Shown piece by piece: positions 5,664 to 11,631 of a stretch of DNA of 13,191 bases. The stretch lies in contig CASEDN010000158.1 of NCBI GenBank assembly GCA_949286645.1, positions 1 through 13,191 on the forward strand, read 5' to 3'. This stretch comes from an uncultured bacterium. Its GTDB lineage: Bacteria; Bacillota_I; Bacilli_A; RF39; UBA660. A model generated the notes under the pieces. The model was not told the origin of the DNA. It saw only the letters and a list, made by a program, of their open reading frames with translations, and did no database searches. The position numbers were made by a program, and so were the translations under genes. Positions within the stretch are counted from its first letter, which is position 1. The number at the start of each line of letters is the position of its first letter.

Positions 5664-7319
5664 ATGATAGAAGATGTTAAAGTAACAATAAATGGTAAAG
5701 AAGAGATAGTAAGCAGAGGTACAACTTTATTGCAATTAAGTAAAGAATATCAGAAAGATTATCGTTTTCCTATTATTCTTGCAAGTGTTAATAACGTTTC
5801 TAAAGAACTTAGTTATGTAGTTAATGATTCTTGTGGAATAACTTTTTTCGATTTGAATTCTAAGATAGGTAATAGAGCTCATATTGCAGGTTTAACCTTT
5901 CTTTTAGTAGTTGCTGTTAAAGAGATGTTTGGTCTTGATGCAGATATTAAAGTAATGCACTCTTTAGATAAGGGAATCTATATTAAAACAACTTTTCCTC
6001 TTACTGAGACAATATTAAAGACAATAGCTAGAAAGATGTTAAAACTAGTAGAGATGGATCTATCTATTACTAAAGTTAGTGTTGATAGAATATCTGCTAT
6101 ACATTATTTTGAGAGTATTAATGATTTAGCTAAGGCTAAAATTATGAAGTATAATACTAATACTTCTATTACTCTTTATAGACTTTCTAATTATTATAAT
6201 TACTTCTATGGACAAATGCCTCCATCTACTGGTTGTTTAAAAGAGTTTAAACTAACTTATGTCGATGATAATGGTTTTGTATTACAGTTTCCTACAGAAT
6301 ATTCTCATAATCAAATTAAAGCTTATACTCATCATCCTAATATGTTTAAAGTCTTTAAAGAATGTAGAGATTGGACTAAATTAATGAAAATAGAAACTAT
6401 TGCTGATTTAAATGAAGTTGTTAGTCGTGGTAAGATTGCAGATTTAATTAGAATAGATGAAACTTTGCAGAGTAATAGACTATTAAATGTGGCTAGAAAG
6501 ATAGTAGATAATAAAAAAGATAAGAAAATAATATTACTTGCTGGTCCATCTTCTAGTGGTAAAACGACAACTACTACTAAACTTTGTATGTATTTAAAGA
6601 GCTTTGGACTTAATCCTAAAATGATTAGTATGGATGATTATTTTGTGGACAGAGATAAGACACCAGTAAATGAAAAAGGTGAGAAAGATTATGAGTGTTT
6701 CGAGGCAGTTGATAATAAGTTATTAACCAAACAAATTAATGAATTATTAGAAGGTAAAGAAGTGTTGGCTCCTATTTATAACTTTAAAGAAGGAGTTAAA
6801 GAGTTTGTTAAAGAGTTAAAATTAGATAAAGATGATATCTTATTAATAGAAGGAATACATGCCTTAAACCCTAAAGTGTTAAAAGAAATACCTGCTAAAA
6901 ATAAATTTAAAATATACTTATCTGCATTGACGGAACTTAATATAGATTATCATAATCGTTTTCCTACTACAGATAATAGACTTTTAAGAAGAATAATTAG
7001 AGACAATAGAACTAGAGGATATAATGTAGTTGATACTTTGAGAGTTTGGAATAATGTTAGAAGTGGGGAAGAGAAATATATATTCCCTTATCAAGATGAA
7101 GCTGATGCCACTATTAATACAGCATTAATATATGAATTAGGAGTATTAAAAACATATGTTGAGCCTCTACTTTATTCAGTGGATGAAGATTCAACTTATT
7201 ATGAAGAGGCAAAAAGGCTCCTTAATATCTTAAGATTAATTCTTCCTATTCCAAGTGAGAGTATTCCAGATGACTCTATAATTAGAGAGTTTATTGGTGG
7301 TAGTTGTTTTCATGAATAA
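5664..7319 (+). CDS. nucleoside (uridine) kinase with TGS and threonyl-tRNA-synthetase-like SAD domains
   Basis: A 551-residue cytoplasmic protein with the fixed three-part layout of the 'nucleoside kinase' family. It has an N-terminal TGS domain (about 1-60), then a domain like the second additional domain of Thr/Ala-tRNA synthetases (about 70-230, with H-I-A-G-L-T-F-L-L and the P-S-T-G-C-L-K block). Last is a phosphoribulokinase/uridine-kinase P-loop domain from about 285. The Walker A is G294-P-S-S-S-G-K300-T-T, followed by I-S-M-D-D-Y-F, the Walker B-like L-L-I-E-G-I-H-A-L-N, and R-L-L-R-R-I-I-R-D with N-N-V-R-S-G-E-E. Probable role is pyrimidine nucleoside salvage, NTP-dependent; the function of the synthetase-like half is not known. 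SD AAGAGGGTG lies about 6 nt before ATG. Promoter is shared with clpP; a hairpin terminator follows the stop. Confidence 0.9.
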   Translation: MIEDVKVTINGKEEIVSRGTTLLQLSKEYQKDYRFPIILASVNNVSKELSYVVNDSCGITFFDLNSKIGNRAHIAGLTFLLVVAVKEMFGLDADIKVMHSLDKGIYIKTTFPLTETILKTIARKMLKLVEMDLSITKVSVDRISAIHYFESINDLAKAKIMKYNTNTSITLYRLSNYYNYFYGQMPPSTGCLKEFKLTYVDDNGFVLQFPTEYSHNQIKAYTHHPNMFKVFKECRDWTKLMKIETIADLNEVVSRGKIADLIRIDETLQSNRLLNVARKIVDNKKDKKIILLAGPSSSGKTTTTTKLCMYLKSFGLNPKMISMDDYFVDRDKTPVNEKGEKDYECFEAVDNKLLTKQINELLEGKEVLAPIYNFKEGVKEFVKELKLDKDDILLIEGIHALNPKVLKEIPAKNKFKIYLSALTELNIDYHNRFPTTDNRLLRRIIRDNRTRGYNVVDTLRVWNNVRSGEEKYIFPYQDEADATINTALIYELGVLKTYVEPLLYSVDEDSTYYEEAKRLLNILRLILPIPSESIPDDSIIREFIGGSCFHE

Positions 7320-7321
7320 TA

Positions 7322-7353
7322 AAAAACCTTGATTTAAATTAGTCAAGGTTTTT
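7322..7353. terminator. bidirectional intrinsic terminator
   Basis: AAAAACCTTGA (7322-7332) pairs with TCAAGGTTTTT (7343-7353) around a 10-nt loop. It gives a U-tract on both strands, between the convergent stops of the nucleoside kinase (7319) and the flavin reductase-rubredoxin gene (7360). Confidence 0.92.
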
Positions 7354-7359
7354 AGTTAC

Positions 7360-8019
7360 TTATAATTTTATAAATTTGTCTTTACCTACTCCACATATTG
7401 GACATTTCCAATCGTCTTTTAAATCTTCAAATTTTATTTTTTCTTTAGCATCATCATAAATGTATCCGCAAACTGTACATTTATATTTATTTTCTTCTTT
7501 GTTCAAGTTAATATTCTCTTCCTTTATGTAAGTAGGGGCTTTAGATGGAGATTTCCCTTTTAATACTTCATGATAATATTTGTAAGTCATTGGTGTGTCA
7601 TTAGTTAATTGTTCTACTTTTTTTACTCTTATTAGAAATATATCATGAGTTTCTACATTTATAATATCAATAACATCTCCTATTATATAAGCACAGGCAC
7701 TCTCTTTAACAACTGGTAAGTTATCTATTTTTTCATATATAGCGTCTTTAAATTTATCAGTATTTTTTGATGAAAAATAGCCAAACCTTCCAATTAGTTC
7801 CTTATTAGTTTTTTCTGATAATATTGAAATGCTACATTTCTTTGTTTTTTTAAGTATTTCGTTTGTATAATTTTCTTTGTTTAAACTGATGGAAATAATT
7901 GGTTTTTCTGAAGTTATTTGAGTTACTGTATTTATAATGCACCCTATATTTTTATTATTATCTTCAGTTGTAATTATATACATACCATAAGTTATATTGT
8001 TTAATGCTTGTAAATTCAT
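7360..8019 (-). CDS. flavin reductase-rubredoxin fusion (high-molecular-weight rubredoxin type)
   Basis: 219 residues. Residues 1-155 are a flavin reductase-like FMN-binding split barrel: N-I-T-Y-G-M-Y-I-I-T-T, G-C-I-I-N-T-V-T-Q-I-T, the N-Y-T-N-E-I-L-K-K-T block, and the G-R-F-G-Y-F...T-D-K-F block. After a charged linker (about 156-177) comes a rubredoxin domain with the four iron ligands C181-T-V-C184-G-Y and C206-P-I-C209-G. The Cys pairs are 22 residues apart instead of about 30 in free rubredoxins, so one loop is short. This layout matches Moorella Hrb, which passes NADH electrons to the flavodiiron protein FprA for O2 or NO reduction; that role here is inference, and no fprA is in the window. 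A perfect AGGAGG-type SD lies just upstream. It is a single-gene unit. Confidence 0.92.
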   Translation of the reverse strand: MNLQALNNITYGMYIITTEDNNKNIGCIINTVTQITSEKPIISISLNKENYTNEILKKTKKCSISILSEKTNKELIGRFGYFSSKNTDKFKDAIYEKIDNLPVVKESACAYIIGDVIDIINVETHDIFLIRVKKVEQLTNDTPMTYKYYHEVLKGKSPSKAPTYIKEENINLNKEENKYKCTVCGYIYDDAKEKIKFEDLKDDWKCPICGVGKDKFIKL

Positions 8020-8036
8020 TTTTTCCTCCTATATAT

Positions 8037-8048
8037 ACTATTATAGCA
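8037..8048 (-). promoter_or_regulatory. extended -10 promoter of the flavin reductase-rubredoxin gene
   Basis: On the minus strand TATAAT lies at 8045-8040, preceded by TGC (extended -10). It is about 20 nt from the translation start, so the 5' leader would be very short. The -35 is weak. Confidence 0.55.
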
Positions 8049-8240
8049 TATGTAAGTGATTTTTGATTTTGTTTTTAGTACTGGATAATAACTTGTATTG
8101 ATAAATAATTTATAAATTAAGTTAGAAATGCTTGTGACTTTAGTCATGAATGTTCTTTCTAAAAGAATTATAAAAATTTAATAAATAATCATTGTATTTT
8201 TATTTTATTGATGATACCATTTTCTTGACAGGGTGGTTTT
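8046..8240. other. AT-rich divergent intergenic region with a tentative promoter for the glycosyltransferase
   Basis: Spacer without a supported gene. A possible plus-strand promoter is TTGTAT (8192-8197), 17 nt, TACCAT (8215-8220), with TGA before the -10. The transcription start would then fall just at the SD AGGGTGG (8230-8236), so an upstream promoter is also possible. A small hairpin TGACT/AGTCA lies at 8135-8146 without a T-tract. Confidence 0.4.
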
Positions 8241-9260
8241 ATGAAGAGTTTGAGTATAATAGTTCCTGTTTATAATAGTGGAGCTTATCTTGAAGAGTGT
8301 TTAAATAGTTTAGTTTTACAAGATGTTGTGGATTTTGAAGTAATTATTGTAGATGATAATTCTAGTGATAATAGTTTAGATATAATAAAAAAATATTGTG
8401 AGTTGTTACCTGATGTTTTTAAATATATTCATTTAGGTGAAAATAAAGGTGTTTCTGTTGCTAGAAATATTGGCCTTAAATATGCTAGTGGTGAGTACAT
8501 TGGTTTTGTTGATAGTGACGATTTTGTTCATAGATATATGTATGGAGATATGTTAGCTTTAACAAAGATGTGTAAAGGTTTAAAAGTTGTATCTACTGGA
8601 GTTCAAAGAGTTTTAGAAAAAGATAGTAGTAAAAGTTTTATAGAAAGAGAATATGGTAATATTTCGCCTAAAATGATTGATGTTTCTAAAAATCCAGGCT
8701 TTTTATGTTATGAGTCTCTAGCTTGTTGGAATAAAATCTATCGAAGAGATTTATTTGATGAAGAGCCTTTTATTCCTTCTGTTAAATGGGAAGATATAGC
8801 ATTTGTTTATCCTACTATTTTAAAAGCATCTCTAATCGGTTTTATTCCTTCTAAATATTATTTCTATAGAAGCAATAGTAAAGGAATTATGGCTTCTTGT
8901 TTAAATGTTAATAAAGATATATTTGATATTTTTAAAGTATGTGATGGTATTACTATACAAACAATTAAAGATGGCACTTATTATTCTTCTAAAGAAGAGA
9001 TCAGAAAAATACAAATTATTTCATGTTTAGATAGACTTAGAGAAATATATAATTGGAATATTAGTAATGATAAAAAAATGGAGATTTTAAATGAGTTTAA
9101 TAAACTTATTATTAGTAAGTATGGTACTTATACTATAGGTGAAGATAGCGAAGAATTTAGTTTTATTAAAGAACTGGATGATTTTGTAGGAACTGTAAAT
9201 GAAGATGATGTTAAAAGAAAAGTGTTATCTAATATACGAGATATAAGTAAGACTTCATAG
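8241..9260 (+). CDS. family 2 glycosyltransferase
   Basis: A 339-residue GT-A fold glycosyltransferase with no membrane segment. The catalytic domain (about 1-110) shows L-S-I-I-V-P-V-Y-N at 4-12, E-V-I-I-V-D-D-N-S-S-D at 33-43 for nucleotide binding, N-K-G-V-S-V-A-R-N-I-G-L at 68-79, and the metal-binding D91-S-D-D in F-V-D-S-D-D-F. A second block, W-N-K-I-Y-R-R-D-L-F followed by K-W-E-D-I-A-F at about 164-190, is common in capsule or wall-polymer GT2 enzymes and may carry the catalytic base (E in W-E-D). Donor and acceptor cannot be told. It stands alone between unrelated genes, with its own SD (AGGGTGG, 8230-8236) and a terminator at its stop, so it is not part of a visible polysaccharide cluster. 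Confidence 0.9.
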   Translation: MKSLSIIVPVYNSGAYLEECLNSLVLQDVVDFEVIIVDDNSSDNSLDIIKKYCELLPDVFKYIHLGENKGVSVARNIGLKYASGEYIGFVDSDDFVHRYMYGDMLALTKMCKGLKVVSTGVQRVLEKDSSKSFIEREYGNISPKMIDVSKNPGFLCYESLACWNKIYRRDLFDEEPFIPSVKWEDIAFVYPTILKASLIGFIPSKYYFYRSNSKGIMASCLNVNKDIFDIFKVCDGITIQTIKDGTYYSSKEEIRKIQIISCLDRLREIYNWNISNDKKMEILNEFNKLIISKYGTYTIGEDSEEFSFIKELDDFVGTVNEDDVKRKVLSNIRDISKTS

Positions 9261-9274
9261 TCTTTTTATTTTTA
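9249..9274 (+). terminator. probable intrinsic terminator overlapping the glycosyltransferase stop
   Basis: AAGACT (9249-9254) and AGTCTT (9259-9264) form a 6-bp stem with a TCAT loop, followed by TTTATTTTT. The TAG stop (9258-9260) lies inside it. The stem has only two G-C pairs, so it is moderate in strength. Confidence 0.55.
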
Positions 9275-9306
9275 GTTAATTTTATATGTTAAAAAATCTT
9301 TATTAA

Positions 9307-9335
9307 GAGACTTATGGAAGAAGTTGTGATATAAT
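9307..9335 (+). promoter_or_regulatory. putative promoter of the thymidylate synthase gene
   Basis: TATAAT at 9330-9335 with TGA directly before it (extended -10) and a weak GAGACT 17 nt upstream (9307-9312). It lies between the upstream terminator and the SD GGGAGG of the next gene. Confidence 0.55.
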
Positions 9336-9372
9336 TAATTTAAGAATAATAGGGGATAAGGGAGGATATGTT

Positions 9373-10551
9373 ATGAGTAAATTTGATTATGATTATATTT
9401 CTTTAGTTAAAGAAATATTAAATAGTGGGGTTGAAGTAGAAAATAGAACTGGTGTTAATACTGTTAAAATTCCTAGTTATAATTTAGAATTCGATTTAAG
9501 GAAAGAGTTTCCTATATTACAGACAAAACAGACATTTTATAAGAATGCTATAATTGAAATGCTTTGGATTTGGCAAATGCAATCTAATTATGTAAGAGAA
9601 CTTCATAAACGTGGTGTTCATATTTGGGATGAATGGATGGTTGATGCTGATGGAATTTATCGTATTTACGAACCTATTACTGATAATTTTGATAAAGATA
9701 AGGAAGTAGTTGTTTTAGATCCTTTAAGTGTTCCTATAGATAATCAAAATGGAAAGTTAATTCCTAAATGTGATGAAGATGGAAAGGTTATGACTGCTAA
9801 GAGTTTAATAGAGGGGAAAAATATTAAAGCTGCTAAGTTTTATGGTAAAGAATATGCTTATACTATAGGGACAGCTTATGGATTTATTACTGATAGGTAT
9901 AAATATATACAGAATTTAATTGATACTTTGAAGAATAATAGAATTGATAGAAGAATGGTTTATAGTCTATGGCAAAATGAATTTTTAAGAACAGCAGTTT
10001 TACCTTCTTGTGTTTGGTCTACGGAATGGGATGTGACTGCTGATACCTTAAATTTGTCTGTTCATCAGAGAAGTTGTGATACAGCTTTGGGGTTACCATT
10101 TAATGTTACTCAGTATGCAACACTTTTAAAAATGGTTGCACAAGTTACTAATCTAGAAGCTGGTAAAATTAATTACTCTATTAAAGATGCTCATATTTAT
10201 GTTAATCAAATTGAGGGTATTGAAGAACAGATTGAGAGATATAAAAGATATAGAGAACTTTTAAACCAATATAAAAACAATTTAAATGATTTTAAGAATT
10301 ATGAAATGTCTTTAAATTTATTTCTTGAAAAATTAGAAGAGAAACAAGATATTTTAGAAACTCAATATATTAAAAAATGTAAATTAGATAAGAAAATTAT
10401 TGATATTATAGAAAGTGAAGAGAAACCTTATTTATGGTTAGATTCTAGTGTTAAAGATTTCTTTAGCTTTGATAATTCTAGAGAATTAAAACATTCTAAA
10501 GTTAAGAGTTATAAGCATATGGGAAAGATTAATTTCCCTATTACACAATAG
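9373..10551 (+). CDS. thyA: thymidylate synthase with two insertions
   Basis: Converts dUMP and methylene-tetrahydrofolate to dTMP and dihydrofolate. At 392 residues it is far longer than the usual 264-280. Core residues are present: R25-T-G, F-P-I-L-Q-T-K, the E62-M-L-W block, H83-I-W-D-E-W, the phosphate-binding R193-R194, the nucleophile C213 in L-P-S-C, Q232-R-S-C-D236, L-P-F-N244, and D272-A-H-I-Y276. The His usually after the nucleophile Cys is Val. Extra sequence lies at about 95-163, in the region before the A-Y-G motif, and at about 289-350, a charged, probably helical segment before the C-terminal strand. The protein ends P-I-T-Q, as expected for the folate-closing tail. SD GGGAGG is 7 nt before ATG. 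No folA follows, although thyA and folA are often paired. Confidence 0.9.
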   Translation: MSKFDYDYISLVKEILNSGVEVENRTGVNTVKIPSYNLEFDLRKEFPILQTKQTFYKNAIIEMLWIWQMQSNYVRELHKRGVHIWDEWMVDADGIYRIYEPITDNFDKDKEVVVLDPLSVPIDNQNGKLIPKCDEDGKVMTAKSLIEGKNIKAAKFYGKEYAYTIGTAYGFITDRYKYIQNLIDTLKNNRIDRRMVYSLWQNEFLRTAVLPSCVWSTEWDVTADTLNLSVHQRSCDTALGLPFNVTQYATLLKMVAQVTNLEAGKINYSIKDAHIYVNQIEGIEEQIERYKRYRELLNQYKNNLNDFKNYEMSLNLFLEKLEEKQDILETQYIKKCKLDKKIIDIIESEEKPYLWLDSSVKDFFSFDNSRELKHSKVKSYKHMGKINFPITQ

Positions 10552-10554
10552 TCC

Positions 10555-10605
10555 TTTTAAAATTTTAAAAATATATTGACAAGTAGTTGCATATAATGTT
10601 ATAGT
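10555..10605 (+). promoter_or_regulatory. strong promoter of the rpsL-rpsG-fusA operon with A/T-rich upstream element
   Basis: Consensus -35 TTGACA at 10576-10581 and -10 TATAGT at 10600-10605, spacer 18 (or TTATAG with spacer 17). Directly upstream lies a 16-bp A/T palindrome, TTTTAAAATTTTAAAA (10555-10570), at about -57 to -42, the place where an UP element contacts the RNA polymerase alpha subunits. This suits a heavily expressed ribosomal operon. A second TATAAT at 10592-10597 is too close to the -35 to be used with it. Confidence 0.75.
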
Positions 10606-10617
10606 ATGTTTGCTGAT

Positions 10618-10684
10618 TTAAATTTAGTTTTGCCATGGGCAAAATTTTATTTAAAAGTAAATATGATACACCTGGATATGTGTA
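10618..10684 (+). promoter_or_regulatory. structured 5' leader of the str operon (two hairpins)
   Basis: Hairpin 1: TTTTGCC (10628-10634) pairs with GGCAAAA (10638-10644) around ATG. It can extend by TTAAAT (10618-10623) with ATTTAA (10649-10654) across a 4x4 internal loop, and TTTTATTT follows the inner stem, as in an attenuator. Hairpin 2: TACAC (10667-10671) with GTGTA (10680-10684), ending just before the SD AAAGGAG (10688-10694). Possible roles are attenuation or autoregulation by S7 or S12; no known RNA family is recognised. Confidence 0.5.
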
Positions 10685-10706
10685 AAGAAAGGAGTTAATG
10701 ATTACA

Positions 10707-11120
10707 ATGCCTACAGTAAATCAATTAGTTCGTAAAGGTAGAGGAAGTAAAACTCGTAAGAGTAAAGCTCCAGTACTTTTAGTAGGAGTTAATTCAATTA
10801 GAAGAAAACAAACAAATAATCCATCTCCTCAAAAACGTGGAGTTTGTACTCGTGTTGGTACTAAGACACCTAAGAAACCAAACTCAGCTTTACGTAAGTA
10901 TGCACGTGTTCGTTTATCTAATGGTAAGGAAGTAGATACATACATTCCTGGTATTGGACATAACTTACAAGAGCATAGTGTTGTATTAGTTCGTGGTGGA
11001 CGTGTTAAGGACTTAATCGGAGTTCGTTATCATATTATTCGTGGCGCACTAGATACAGCAGGAGTTAAAGATAGAAAACAAGGTCGTAGTAAATACGGGG
11101 CTAAAAGACCTAAGAATTAA
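10707..11120 (+). CDS. rpsL: 30S ribosomal protein S12
   Basis: S12 lines the decoding centre of the small subunit. From ATG 10707 it is 137 residues and starts M-P-T-V-N-Q-L-V-R-K-G, the family N-terminus. The in-frame ATG 10698 would add M-I-T and is only 3 nt after AAAGGAG, while 10707 is 12 nt after it, so the start is settled by homology rather than by spacing. The extra loop before S-P-Q-K-R-G-V-C-T is the longer form usual in Gram-positives. T-P-K-K-P-N-S-A-L-R-K keeps the streptomycin-site Lys (E. coli K42). In G-R-V-K-D-L-I-G-V-R-Y-H the near-invariant Pro (E. coli P90) is Ile, codon ATC at 11016-11018, next to the Asp that RimO methylthiolates in some bacteria. First gene of the operon. 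Confidence 0.97.
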   Translation: MPTVNQLVRKGRGSKTRKSKAPVLLVGVNSIRRKQTNNPSPQKRGVCTRVGTKTPKKPNSALRKYARVRLSNGKEVDTYIPGIGHNLQEHSVVLVRGGRVKDLIGVRYHIIRGALDTAGVKDRKQGRSKYGAKRPKN

Positions 11121-11151
11121 TATGTAAAAGAAATCGGAAGGAGGATAAATT

Positions 11152-11619
11152 ATGCGTAAAAGACGTGCTGTTAAAAGAGATATTTTACCAGATCCTATAT
11201 ATAAGTCTAAGACTGTTGCTAAACTAATTAATACAGTTATGCTTGATGGTAAAAAAGGTGTTGCTCAAACTATCGTTTATGATGCTTTTAATATCGTTAA
11301 AGAAAAGACTGGTAAAGATTCATTAGAAACTTTTAATCAAGCGATGGAAAATATTAAGCCTCTTTTAGAAGTTAAATCTAGAAGAGTTGGTGGTGCTAAT
11401 TATCAAGTTCCTCAAGAAGTTACTCCAGCAAGAGCTGAAGCTTTAGCTTTACGTTGGTTAGTTGGTTTCTCAAGAAAACGTGGAGGACGTGGAATGGCTG
11501 ATAATTTAGCTAATGAAATTATAGATGCATCTAATGGAACAGGTGCTGCTGTTAAAAAACGTGAAGATACCCACAGAATGGCAGAAGCTAATAAGGCTTA
11601 TGCACATTATCGTTGGTAG
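11152..11619 (+). CDS. rpsG: 30S ribosomal protein S7
   Basis: 155 residues, the normal length. S7 binds the 3' domain of 16S rRNA, nucleates head assembly and sits near the E-site tRNA. It starts M-R-K-R-R-A-V-K-R and ends with the family motif K-K-R-E-D-T-H-R-M-A-E-A-N-K-A-Y-A-H-Y-R-W. The central S-R-R-V-G-G-A-N-Y-Q-V-P and A-L-R-W-L-V blocks are present. GGAAGGAGG (11136-11144) lies 7 nt before ATG. Only 31 nt follow rpsL and 12 nt precede fusA. Codons such as CGT and TTC are more frequent here than in region 1, consistent with high expression. In E. coli S7 represses translation of this operon; no clear equivalent site is seen here. Confidence 0.97.
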   Translation: MRKRRAVKRDILPDPIYKSKTVAKLINTVMLDGKKGVAQTIVYDAFNIVKEKTGKDSLETFNQAMENIKPLLEVKSRRVGGANYQVPQEVTPARAEALALRWLVGFSRKRGGRGMADNLANEIIDASNGTGAAVKKREDTHRMAEANKAYAHYRW

Positions 11620-11631
11620 GAAGGAGAAATT

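Noticed and set aside
8135..8146. Small hairpin TGACT-TT-AGTCA
   Set aside because: A 2-nt loop is too tight and no T-tract follows; not a credible terminator, though a protein-binding palindrome cannot be ruled out.
8128..8181. 17-codon plus-strand ORF starting M-L-V-T-L-V-M
   Set aside because: No SD, no promoter at proper distance and no downstream gene coupling; likely chance in AT-rich DNA.
10592..10597. Perfect TATAAT upstream of rpsL
   Set aside because: Only 10 nt from TTGACA; TATAGT at 10600-10605 gives the workable spacing.
10698..10706. Longer rpsL start giving M-I-T before M-P-T
   Set aside because: Only 3 nt from the SD, and S12 proteins begin at the later Met; kept as an alternative in the rpsL entry.
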